Source: Gemmatales bacterium
GTDB taxonomy: Bacteria > Planctomycetota > Planctomycetia > Gemmatales > Gemmataceae
NCBI GenBank assembly: GCA_026004675.1
Contig: BPJP01000010.1
Location: 124,001-188,000 of the forward strand
Direction of reading: 5' to 3'
DNA length: 64,000 nt
Under the pieces are notes generated by a model. That model was not told the DNA's origin. It did no database searches and worked only from the letters and a program-made list of their open reading frames with translations. A program made the position numbers and the translations under genes. Positions 17,158 to 24,851 of this stretch are shown in pieces; positions within the stretch are counted from its first letter, which is position 1, and each line of letters starts with the position of its first letter.

Positions 17158-18743
17158 AAACCACGTCTCGCCAGGTCTTCGACGATACGGACATAGAACG
17201 AAACAGCATCAAAGTCTTCGCCCTCACGCAGGAACACCCCGTCCGGAGTCTGTGCGAAATGGTCGGCGTGGATCGTGCCGAGGAATTCACCCCATCGGCT
17301 CGATGCCACGGATACCATACCGTCGTTGGGTCCTTCGACCGGTGTCAGCAAGCACCAGGCGCGTCGAAGTACCGGTGTCAGCCGCTGGCAATTGACGTCG
17401 CCAGCGTAAGAAAAATAGGCGACATCGGGGTGGTCGGGCGTTTCTTCGTTGAAACGTTTGCACGGTTCCAAACGGCAGTCGCTGAACCCTTTGACGTTGA
17501 TGCCGAGTGTTTCCAGCGCAAGGAGCAGGGGTACTCGGCGTCGAAAGTTTTCCTGGAACCAGTCGGCCAGATACGTGCCACGGTGAGGCGTACTGATCGT
17601 CGTCAGGCTCTTGACTCGATTTGCGAATCCCAAGTGAGTTATCAAGTAACGCGCGTCCAGCCCTCCCATACTATGAGCTATTAAATTGATCGGCTCATTG
17701 GTCCAGGCCAGAATCTGATCGCGCAATTCGACGGCACGGTCGGCAACGCCGCTGGTGGCCGAAACCTGGGGGAAGAGCGCATGAATGCCCCGTTCGCGAA
17801 AGAACGGACGCAGTCGCGAAAAACTGTTACGGTCTTCAGGGCGATACATTTTCAGCATGCTGAAAGCGAGCATGCCGTGGCAGAAGACAACGGGAAAACG
17901 GGGCACAAGAATCGAACGCGTCGGCCTGGACTGACGCACCGTTGAGCTTTCCGTATGCCATTCGCTGTTCTCGACTTTGACCAGTTCGACTTCCTCGTTT
18001 CGTTTGGTTGCCGTGAAAGCAGCGAGGACGTCGTCGAATCTTGGCTCGATGTTGACCAGGTCCAAACGGCAGCGATCGGCGAAAAGCCAACAGAGCCGGT
18101 CAATCGCTTTTACGAGGGATTCCGGCTGTCGCGGTACGATTATTTGCATGCCGGCAGGAAACTGGCTCGCGGTGATCGCCAGTGCGAGTTCGGCCTGATT
18201 TCGGGTCGAATCGTCATCAGCCTGGCAGGCGAGGTACACGATGGTGCGGTTTTTCGCCGCGTGCTGTTCACGTAGCCAATGCCTCAGAGCGACCAGACCG
18301 GTCTCCGGAGACGAGACGAACTCGATTGGCAGCACCACAACAACAACGCGTTCCGTACCTGCGGGAGGCGAGAGAACGACGCTGCAACTTTCCGCGATGC
18401 CTTCCTCGAATTCGACTCGGTAACGGGCAAGCCGCCAGCCTCGGCGAATCGGAGGCAGCCTCATTTCTAACAATGCTTCAAAGCTGCCGTCCACTGCGAG
18501 AGCTGCTTCTGCTTTGGCTCGGCAACCACTGATCCTGGCGGAAATCTTTAGGGACGGAGGCGTGGACCGGCGGCTCAACCGCCACCAGTTTCGACTATTT
18601 CCGTTCTTCAGCAGTTTTCCGCGAAGCCACAAGCGCCGACCGAAATGAATCGCATCGTGCCACTTCACTTCAAAAGGATTGTCTTCGGCACTGGTGGGCA
18701 CTCCGGTGCGCAAGGTCGTATCGACCAGTCCAGCAGGATTCAT
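17154..18743 (-). CDS. Alpha/beta-hydrolase lipase with long N-terminal extension
   Basis: 529 residues. The C-terminal 250 residues are a family I-type triacylglycerol lipase. They carry an oxyanion HG segment (FPVVFCHGML), a nucleophile elbow AHSMGGLDARYLI, STPHRGT after it, an acid in EGPNDGMVS and a catalytic His near HADHF. The N-terminal about 280 residues are not part of the lipase fold and contain a beta-rich segment (SFEALLEMRLPPIRRG) and a Rossmann-like stretch (RTIVYLACQADD). There is no obvious signal peptide. A GGAGG site precedes the ATG at 18743, and an extended -10 promoter lies about 30 bases upstream. The substrate could be an acylglycerol or another ester. It converges with the PhoD-like gene, sharing stop-codon bases. 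Confidence 0.8.
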   Translation of the reverse strand: MNPAGLVDTTLRTGVPTSAEDNPFEVKWHDAIHFGRRLWLRGKLLKNGNSRNWWRLSRRSTPPSLKISARISGCRAKAEAALAVDGSFEALLEMRLPPIRRGWRLARYRVEFEEGIAESCSVVLSPPAGTERVVVVVLPIEFVSSPETGLVALRHWLREQHAAKNRTIVYLACQADDDSTRNQAELALAITASQFPAGMQIIVPRQPESLVKAIDRLCWLFADRCRLDLVNIEPRFDDVLAAFTATKRNEEVELVKVENSEWHTESSTVRQSRPTRSILVPRFPVVFCHGMLAFSMLKMYRPEDRNSFSRLRPFFRERGIHALFPQVSATSGVADRAVELRDQILAWTNEPINLIAHSMGGLDARYLITHLGFANRVKSLTTISTPHRGTYLADWFQENFRRRVPLLLALETLGINVKGFSDCRLEPCKRFNEETPDHPDVAYFSYAGDVNCQRLTPVLRRAWCLLTPVEGPNDGMVSVASSRWGEFLGTIHADHFAQTPDGVFLREGEDFDAVSFYVRIVEDLARRGF

Positions 18744-18766
18744 CGCTTCGCCTCCGTCTGTTCTCC

Positions 18767-18802
18767 TATTTCATTATACCACGCAAACAGACGAAGCCTT
18801 TG
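18767..18802 (-). promoter_or_regulatory. Extended -10 promoter of the lipase gene
   Basis: On the minus strand TGGTATAAT (TATAAT at 18773-18778) has the TGn extension. It leaves a leader of about 25 bases before the GGAGG site and ATG at 18743. There is no good -35 box, as expected for an extended -10 type. Confidence 0.55.
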
Positions 18803-18965
18803 TGGCAAGATAGTCCTGATTTGGCGTTTTCACATGCTGGCATGGCCACCTTTGCCGTCTTTTCTGCCGTCGTCGGCTTGACGCCTCCATCTTTTCGAGA
18901 AAGAGTTTCAAGCACATCTCAATTGACAGCGCGACGGGAAACGTCCTGGAGTTGAGGAGCACATC

Positions 18966-20177
18966 GTGCGACGAACGATTTTATTAGTAGTATTGGTGGC
19001 GACGACTGTGCCGGCTGGCTGTCAATCGCTGGGACGAAAACAGAGTTCCGCCACCCCTGCGAAAAACGGACCGGCTCCCCTGCCGTCACCGCCGTCGTGG
19101 CCAGCGCCGATTGCAGCGCAACCGCCACCGCCAGCGAATGGTATTCTCGCGGGCCAGGTCATTGATTATGCCAACCGCCGAGTGCCAGCGACTTCGATCC
19201 GTGTGGTCGATGGTTCTGGCACTTCGGAATCCATTCAAGTCTCGACCAACAACGAAGGATATTTTCTGGTTCAGGGTCTGCAACCTGGGAAACAATACCG
19301 CCTGGTCGCCGAAGTGAACGGTGCCGGCGGAAACACTTTAACGGGAGTCGTGACAGCGGTTGCTCCCAATCCGCGCGTGTTGATCCGCGTTGTGCCTGGC
19401 GGGAATCCCGTAACCGATATGCCGTCAGGTCCCGATAATGAGGCCTCGACGCCATCGAGTCGACCGCGCGCTGCGGAGCTCGGCCGCCCGCAGATATCAC
19501 CTCCTCAAGTGACTCCCTTTTCGCCTCCTCCCCCATCGCCGCCAGTTGACAAGGAGAATATCGCTGACGACCCACTGTCACGCGGCGAGCCGCCTCCGTG
19601 CGAAATCAAAAGCCGACCAGCACAAGCACCGAAGTGGTCACCGACCCGACCGACGCCTAAAGAGCCTCGTCCATTGGGGCTGCGCAATCTCGATCCTGGT
19701 CCGGCGGAAATCCCGTCTTGCGTGATGGTCGGACACCGCTTGCACAACTTCGCCCTGCGGGACCTGCAAGGCAGACCGTGGGAATTTCGGCATCACCAGG
19801 GCCAGCTGGTTCTCTGCGATTTTTGGGGGTCCTGGTGTCCGCCTTGCCTGCGGGCCATCCCTCATCTGATCGAACTGCAACGACGCTACCAAGACCACGG
19901 ATTGGAAGTGGTGGGGATCGCTTATGAGCAGGGACCAGTTTATGAGCGAGTGAAAAAAGTTGCTCGCATCCGTGATCGTTTAGGCATCAATTACCGCTTG
20001 CTTCTGGGCAGCGAGCGTCCCGATTGTCCAGTCAAAACCCAGTTTGCCGTTCGGCATTGGCCCACGCTCGTTCTGCTCGATGACTCCGGGCGCATTTTGT
20101 GGCGCAGCGAAGGGCTTGACGCACAACGGCTGCAAGCATTGGAGATCATCATTCGCCAGCAACTTGGGTTGCAATAA
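18966..20177 (+). CDS. TlpA-like thioredoxin lipoprotein with carboxypeptidase-regulatory domain
   Basis: 403 residues from GTG 18966, preceded by TTGAGGAGC. The signal ends in a lipobox (VPAGC, Cys19), so it is a lipoprotein. Residues about 58-140 form a carboxypeptidase-regulatory-like beta sandwich (GILAGQVIDYANRRVPATSIRVVDG ... GYFLVQGLQPGKQYRLVAEV). A Pro/Ser-rich linker follows at about 145-245. Residues 255-403 form a TlpA/ResA-type thioredoxin domain with WCPPC at 290-294 and a cis-Pro in HWPTLVLLDD. It should act on the periplasmic face, reducing disulfides or handling thiols, for example in cytochrome c maturation. It is unlinked to the DsbD gene at 39.4-41.6 kb, but DsbD could supply its electrons. 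It stands alone between a divergent lipase and a convergent Kdo hydroxylase. Confidence 0.85.
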   Translation: MRRTILLVVLVATTVPAGCQSLGRKQSSATPAKNGPAPLPSPPSWPAPIAAQPPPPANGILAGQVIDYANRRVPATSIRVVDGSGTSESIQVSTNNEGYFLVQGLQPGKQYRLVAEVNGAGGNTLTGVVTAVAPNPRVLIRVVPGGNPVTDMPSGPDNEASTPSSRPRAAELGRPQISPPQVTPFSPPPPSPPVDKENIADDPLSRGEPPPCEIKSRPAQAPKWSPTRPTPKEPRPLGLRNLDPGPAEIPSCVMVGHRLHNFALRDLQGRPWEFRHHQGQLVLCDFWGSWCPPCLRAIPHLIELQRRYQDHGLEVVGIAYEQGPVYERVKKVARIRDRLGINYRLLLGSERPDCPVKTQFAVRHWPTLVLLDDSGRILWRSEGLDAQRLQALEIIIRQQLGLQ

Positions 20178-20254
20178 TTCCGCCGGGCCGACGACCTGTG
20201 CGAATTCAAATCCGATGTTTGTTTGGCCATTTCAAGCAAGGTGCATGAACCTGC

Positions 20255-21154
20255 TCAGGCAGCGCGACGCACTACGCGAGCGCCGACGGCGTGTTGCAAA
20301 AGGGCCGCAGGCGACAATTCCGGCAGGGCCAGCGTCTGCGGCGAAATGAAGTAAGAATGCTCGAGAGCGTACCGCCCCCGTAGTGCCGCATGGCAGACGG
20401 CATCGGTCATGACCAGCCAGGCCGATCCGGGTGGAAATTGCCAATAGCGCTTGAAGCTTCTTTCCTGGAATTCGTCGTTCGACTTGAGAAAATGATGCAG
20501 CTTGAGCATGAATTCATCGTATGGCGTGAAGCTGCGCGAGCGCAAGCCGAACCATTTCAAAAACCAGTTGCGAAGCCACAACCCTGGGTTGGCTGCCGTT
20601 TTGGGCAAACCGATTTTATCGCCGAAACGTTCGAGCAATTTGTCGAATCGTTCGCCGGTGATCCACACACGAGGTTCCGTCGGGTTGATATTGACGAACA
20701 AGCGCAGCAGCCGATAGCCCCGCGTCGGCCTAGTGGGAAAGGCGTCGATATGCAACAGGTCGTTTCGTGCCGTTTGCCGGACGCATCGTGTTGCCTCTTC
20801 GAGTGGCCGAAAGCTGACACGGTCGAGTTTCCAGGCCGAAGCGTATTGCGGCAACACGCCAGCGAGCCAATGAGTTGCGATTCGGGAAAAGTCCGCCAAG
20901 AGTTCACGGAGACGATGAGCCTGTTCCTCGTCGCGTCGGCGAAAACCATGTGCTTTATCGCGAATCGGATCGTAGCTTATGTTCTTGTGGCTGAATCGCC
21001 CAAGTTTTTGCGATAGCAGGAATTCCAGTTCTTTTCCTTCTGGCAGAGGAAATGGGCAAACAGGGTAATAGACCAGTTCGCCGCTTTCGAGGAGTTCGGC
21101 AAGCGCTCGCCCGGTGGGCATGTCGCTGGGCACCATTTGAAGGTTGACGGACAT
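20255..21154 (-). CDS. kdoO: Kdo hydroxylase (Fe(II)/2-oxoglutarate oxygenase)
   Basis: 299 residues, close to the usual length of the Kdo-hydroxylase family (formerly DUF2843). The iron-binding HxD motif is HIDAF at 135-139 inside NDLLHIDAFPTRPTRGYRLLRLFVNINP. A distal His follows near 255-266 (AVCHAALRG...LEHSYF). Established members hydroxylate the 3-position of 3-deoxy-D-manno-octulosonic acid (Kdo) in the inner core of lipopolysaccharide, using O2 and 2-oxoglutarate. The N-terminus (GELVYYPVCPFPLPEGKELEFLLSQKL) also matches the family. GGGAG lies 9 bases before the ATG. No Kdo transferase gene is in the window, but lpxD and lpxI are at 46-48 kb. The substrate is inferred from the family. 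Confidence 0.85.
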   Translation of the reverse strand: MSVNLQMVPSDMPTGRALAELLESGELVYYPVCPFPLPEGKELEFLLSQKLGRFSHKNISYDPIRDKAHGFRRRDEEQAHRLRELLADFSRIATHWLAGVLPQYASAWKLDRVSFRPLEEATRCVRQTARNDLLHIDAFPTRPTRGYRLLRLFVNINPTEPRVWITGERFDKLLERFGDKIGLPKTAANPGLWLRNWFLKWFGLRSRSFTPYDEFMLKLHHFLKSNDEFQERSFKRYWQFPPGSAWLVMTDAVCHAALRGRYALEHSYFISPQTLALPELSPAALLQHAVGARVVRRAA

Positions 21155-21328
21155 TTCGCTTGGCTCCCTGTTCCGTTCTGTCCCTGCCCCAAGTTCAACA
21201 ACGTCGACTGGCGGGGCACGGTCGCCTTGCGTACCTCAACAACAGCGAGCTATAGCGGCTACCGGAAAATAGTACAAGGCATTCTTCCGACGGGAGCCGA
21301 CGGAGGAATCCGCGACCTCTAGAGAAAG

Positions 21329-22168
21329 TTACCCGCGAGCGAAGTCGGCGATAACTTGGACAAATTCGTCTTCCTTTTCGAACATCGGTAAATGACCGCA
21401 ATTGGCTAAAAGCTTCAATTCTGATTGCGGAAGTAATCTGCGGTAGGCTTCTCCATATGCCGGCGGCACGACCCGATCGTGATCGCCCCAGAGGAGCAGC
21501 ACCGGGCAGCGCACGCGATGCAGTCGCCGCGAAAGTTTAGGATCGTAAGGCCTTTCCCACACCAGGCGGGCGAGAACCGTCATCGACTGGTAGGCGGCGA
21601 TAAGACGGTCATCCGACGGCTTGTCCGAAAGGATCATCCGACTCATATAAGAATCGGGATCGAAGAAAAGGAGTTCGCGCAGTTGCTGCGTATGGTGCAT
21701 GACGCGAAAAAGATCGCCAAGAGGCACGTCATCGACCCAAAGCCCTGGCGCGCCGCATAACCACAGCTTTCGCACACGTTCCGGCCAGCGGACGGCGAAC
21801 TCGGCAGCGATCCAGCCACCCAGGCTGACGCCTCCCAGGATCACTTCCTCAAGCCCCAGAGCGTCGAAAAGCTCGAGATAATGAAAAGCCAGGTCTTCGA
21901 TGGAATCGATGTCTTCGAATCCCGTGCTCTTGCCAAATCCTGGGTGCGTCGGCACCAACACGCGGAATTCTTGCGACCATCGTTGAAAGAAGGGGAACCA
22001 CATGGTCGACTCGTCCAGCGTGCTGTGCAGGTAGACGAAAGGAAGCCCATCACCGCCGTGTTTGACAACGATCTCTTTGCCGGCGACGTGAACGGTTTCA
22101 GGATGCCCGCCGCTGCGAGACAATAAGACGCGGGCACCGTATTGGAGTTTTTTGAATGCTTGCAACAT
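21329..22168 (-). CDS. Alpha/beta hydrolase
   Basis: 279 residues from ATG 22168. The frame is open 21 codons further up, but that part is the hairpin region, and an AAGGCGA site precedes 22168. It has a standard alpha/beta hydrolase core: an oxyanion region LPFVYLHSTLDES, VLVPTHPGFGKS, nucleophile elbow GGVSLGGWIAAEFA (Ser nucleophile), acid LLLWGDHDRVVPP and C-terminal His in LANCGHLPMFEKED. The product should be cytoplasmic. Enzymes of this type include esterases, C-C hydrolases and haloperoxidase-like proteins; the motif does not distinguish them. The upstream gene on the same strand (22288-22596) is separated by a strong hairpin. Confidence 0.8.
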   Translation of the reverse strand: MLQAFKKLQYGARVLLSRSGGHPETVHVAGKEIVVKHGGDGLPFVYLHSTLDESTMWFPFFQRWSQEFRVLVPTHPGFGKSTGFEDIDSIEDLAFHYLELFDALGLEEVILGGVSLGGWIAAEFAVRWPERVRKLWLCGAPGLWVDDVPLGDLFRVMHHTQQLRELLFFDPDSYMSRMILSDKPSDDRLIAAYQSMTVLARLVWERPYDPKLSRRLHRVRCPVLLLWGDHDRVVPPAYGEAYRRLLPQSELKLLANCGHLPMFEKEDEFVQVIADFARG

Positions 22169-22191
22169 GCCGGTCGCCTTATGACGAGAAT

Positions 22192-22245
22192 GCTCCCTGA
22201 CGCCAAGTGTCCTAAGGAAAGCATAAGACACTGGCCACAGGGAGC
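22192..22245 (-). terminator. Long imperfect hairpin between the His-rich gene and the hydrolase
   Basis: GCTCCCTG...GCCA.GTGTC at 22192-22210 pairs with GACACTGGC..CAGGGAGC at 22227-22245, with one mismatched pair and one bulge. It follows the stop of the His-rich gene on the minus strand but has no T run. It may be an RNA-stabilising or Rho-linked structure rather than a classic intrinsic terminator. Confidence 0.45.
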
Positions 22246-22287
22246 AAAGAGTAGCGTTACGTCAGGTCGCCGCAAGTTGCCATCGCA

Positions 22288-22596
22288 TTAGGGGAAGCAA
22301 CGCGGCTGGCTGTAGAAACGGTAGTAGGGTTGATAATAATTGCCGCCGTAGTAGCGCGGGTAGTGGTGCGTATACGGCGGATAGGAATACCGGTAGGGCG
22401 AAGAAAAGCCGAAAGTGATCGAGAAACCAGGACGATAGTGGTGATGGTGCCCGTAATTGCCGAAATGCCGATGATGATGGTGGTGGTGATGGTAGGACGA
22501 ATGGTGCCGATAATGCTGGGCATCGACATTTTGCAGGGACGCCACCGTGAGAAGAACGGCCAGGGAGAGACTGCCACTCAAGATGAAACCGCGCAT
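22288..22596 (-). CDS. Secreted His/Tyr-rich protein
   Basis: 102 residues from ATG 22596, which follows a near-perfect AGAGGAGG site; longer in-frame starts upstream are rejected for this reason. Residues 1-26 are a signal peptide (RGFILSGSLSLAVLLTVASLQNVDA). The mature part is strikingly rich in His and Tyr: HYRHHSSY, then seven His in a row, HRHFGNYGHHHH, and a Tyr/Pro-rich tail (YRYSYPPYTHHYPRYYGG). Such composition suggests metal binding or a structural envelope role. Similar short His/Tyr-rich exported proteins occur in planctomycetes, with no known function. No metal transporter is adjacent. Confidence 0.7.
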   Translation of the reverse strand: MRGFILSGSLSLAVLLTVASLQNVDAQHYRHHSSYHHHHHHHRHFGNYGHHHHYRPGFSITFGFSSPYRYSYPPYTHHYPRYYGGNYYQPYYRFYSQPRCFP

Positions 22597-22747
22597 AGAA
22601 TTCCTCCTCTGTTCACGAAAGCCCAGACCAGACGAGCCGCTCTGGCTCGCCGCTCCAATGGGAAAACGGTTATGAGCGAATAACTTGCGCTGAAAGTGCC
22701 TGGTTCGGGAAATTGTGGGCAAAATGCCGGGGCAAACTGCATGTCCG

Positions 22748-22776
22748 TTGTTGTCCTACAAATAGCCCACTATAAT
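22748..22776 (+). promoter_or_regulatory. Promoter of the PAS-GAF-receiver gene
   Basis: TTGTTG at 22748-22753 and consensus TATAAT at 22771-22776 are separated by 17 bases. Transcription would start near 22783, only about nine bases before the ATG at 22792, so the mRNA would be nearly leaderless. Confidence 0.6.
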
Positions 22777-22791
22777 TTGAGATAGAAATGG

Positions 22792-24567
22792 ATGTCGCCG
22801 AAAATTATGATAAGGAGTCAACCACGCCAGGGATTCCGGAACCAACCCGTGTCGGACCGACCTCGAATTCTGGTCATCGAGGGAGCGAGAAACTCCGCAG
22901 GCGACCTGCTTGAACAAGCGGATTTCGACGTCGTACGCGTCGAGAACCTCGCCAGTGGATTGCCTTTGCTTCGTAGCGAGCATTTTGATGGAGTTTACGC
23001 CGACACCCGCGACTCGAGCGTCCGCCAGTGGGCGGGCAACTTGCTGCAGTCAGAGCGAATCCTGGAATCGCTTTCGGACGGCATCTCTGTCGTCAATGCC
23101 GACTTGAAAATCGTCTGGGCAAACAGCACCTTTGAAAAATGGTGCGGCGGTCCGGTGAGGCATCGCGGTTTTTATGAAGCACTGGGAGCCCCCGAGATTC
23201 TTGGACCTGATTACAGCCCCTTCCATACCGCACTGACAGGCACATCCACTTCGACACGGCTTCATACTCGCGACAACCGGTTTTTGCAATTGCGGATCAC
23301 GCCGCTTATTGAAAACGACAAAGATTCGATTCGCCAATTCATCTGTCTTGCTCGAGACGCTACCAGCGAAGTTCAGCAGCAACAGAAACTCGACGCTCTT
23401 CACCAGGCCGGATTGGAGCTGGCGGCTTTGACCCCGGACCAGCTTGCGGAAATGACGGTGGAAGAACGTATCGAGCTTTTGAAACTCAACATTCGCCGGT
23501 TCCTTCATGACCTTTTGCATTATGATGTCATCGAAATTCGGCTGCTCGACCGCAAAACCGGCAAGTTGGAACCGCTGTTGTCGGAAGGAATGACTCCTGC
23601 TGCGGCCACACGCGAGTTGCGGCCACACCTTACCGACTACGGAGTCACTGGCTTTGTCGCCGCCACCGGAAAAAGTTATCTTTGTCCGGATACCGCCAAT
23701 GATCCGCTCTACCTCGAAGGAGCTTCGGGGGCAAGAAGCTCTTTGACCGTGCCGTTGATCGTCTACGACCAGGTGATCGGCACGTTCAACGTGGAAAGCC
23801 CCAAACTGAACGCATTCGGCGACGAAGATCTGCAGTTTGCCGAGATTTTCAGCCGGGAAATCGCCGCCTGCCTGCATACCTTTGAACTGCTTTCGGCAGA
23901 GAAACGAGGGGCAGCCTCCCAGTCGATTGACGCCATCAGTCGGGCCGTCGCTTTGCCGGTCGATGAGATTCTTTTGGCGGCGACGGCGGTCCTCGACCGG
24001 TACATCGGTCACGACGAAGAAATGGCTGCCAAATTGCACGATATTCTTTCCGCTGCCAGGGCGATCAAAGAAAGCATTCAAAAGGTTGGCGAAGACCTTG
24101 ATTGTGCGCCGTCGAAAAACGAAGAGTGGCATGCACACCCGAAATTGCATGGCTTGCGCGTTCTCGTCGTCGACAGCGACGAGCGTGTCCGTCGTTCGGC
24201 ACATGCCATTTTAGGACGTTACGGCTGTATCGTTGAAACGGCACGCGACGGTCATGAAGGAGTTGCTATCGCCAAAATCAGCAAGTACGACGCTATGCTT
24301 GCGGACATTCGGCTGCCCGATATGGATGGCTATGAGATTTTTCGGCAGTTGCAAAAAGCCCAACCCAACGCCCGCGTTATCTTGATGACGAGCTACGGTT
24401 ATGATCCCGCACATGGAATCGTTAAAGCCAGGCAAGAAGGGTTGAAAGCCGTCCTGTTCAAGCCGTTCCGCATCGATCAATTGCTCGATGCACTCGAAAA
24501 GCCGCTCGATTCCCCCTCATGCCAAACCGTCCCGCAATCGGACAACGTCTCCACCATACCGCGATAA
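22792..24567 (+). CDS. PAS-GAF-receiver signalling protein without kinase domain
   Basis: 591 residues. Order: a degenerate receiver-like N-terminus at about 23-75 (RPRILVIEGARNSAGDLLEQADFDVV...DGVYADT), which keeps one Asp but lacks the acidic pocket; a PAS domain at about 88-200 (ESLSDGISVVNADLKIVWANSTFEKWC); a GAF domain at about 220-380; a helical segment; and a canonical receiver at 462-580 with VLVVDSDE, phosphoacceptor Asp505 in LADIRLPDMDGYEIF, and Lys in LFKPF. No HATPase domain is present, so it must be phosphorylated by another kinase or act through protein contacts. The start is supported by the promoter just upstream. Its 3' end overlaps the convergent GGCT-like gene by 91 bases. 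There is no DNA-binding output domain. Confidence 0.85.
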   Translation: MSPKIMIRSQPRQGFRNQPVSDRPRILVIEGARNSAGDLLEQADFDVVRVENLASGLPLLRSEHFDGVYADTRDSSVRQWAGNLLQSERILESLSDGISVVNADLKIVWANSTFEKWCGGPVRHRGFYEALGAPEILGPDYSPFHTALTGTSTSTRLHTRDNRFLQLRITPLIENDKDSIRQFICLARDATSEVQQQQKLDALHQAGLELAALTPDQLAEMTVEERIELLKLNIRRFLHDLLHYDVIEIRLLDRKTGKLEPLLSEGMTPAAATRELRPHLTDYGVTGFVAATGKSYLCPDTANDPLYLEGASGARSSLTVPLIVYDQVIGTFNVESPKLNAFGDEDLQFAEIFSREIAACLHTFELLSAEKRGAASQSIDAISRAVALPVDEILLAATAVLDRYIGHDEEMAAKLHDILSAARAIKESIQKVGEDLDCAPSKNEEWHAHPKLHGLRVLVVDSDERVRRSAHAILGRYGCIVETARDGHEGVAIAKISKYDAMLADIRLPDMDGYEIFRQLQKAQPNARVILMTSYGYDPAHGIVKARQEGLKAVLFKPFRIDQLLDALEKPLDSPSCQTVPQSDNVSTIPR

Positions 24568-24851
24568 AGATAAGCCCAAACCATTCGCCCATTCATCAGC
24601 CGGATTTGTCGCCGTTCGAACAATTCTCCCTCATATTCATCTAGCACCGCCAGCACTTCGTCGCTGACACGCCACAGCTCGCCGTGAACAGCTACGCCAT
24701 GCGTGCCCACTTCCACCATTCCCGGATAGCGACCGCAGTCGTACAGTCGGTAAACAGGTTGTGTCTGGACTTCTCCCAAAAACTCGCCGTGGAGCAGATG
24801 ATGATGCGACGCTTGCCGCTTCAGCGTACCATAGACGAACAAGTCGATCAT
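24477..24851 (-). CDS. Gamma-glutamylcyclotransferase-like protein
   Basis: 124 residues with the family signature VYGTLKRQASHHHLL at the N-terminus (binding loop YGTL), a conserved acidic residue in LDEYEGELFERRQIRL, and the C-terminal strand VWAYLYRG. This matches the small GGCT/YtfP-type fold. Proven members release 5-oxoproline from gamma-glutamyl compounds, while many bacterial ones are uncharacterised. The gene begins within the last four bases of the upstream HAD gene (ATGA overlap), so the two are translationally coupled. The 3' end overlaps the convergent signalling gene by 91 bp. The catalytic Glu appears present, but activity is unproven. Confidence 0.8.
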   Translation of the reverse strand: MIDLFVYGTLKRQASHHHLLHGEFLGEVQTQPVYRLYDCGRYPGMVEVGTHGVAVHGELWRVSDEVLAVLDEYEGELFERRQIRLMNGRMVWAYLYRGMVETLSDCGTVWHEGESSGFSSASSN

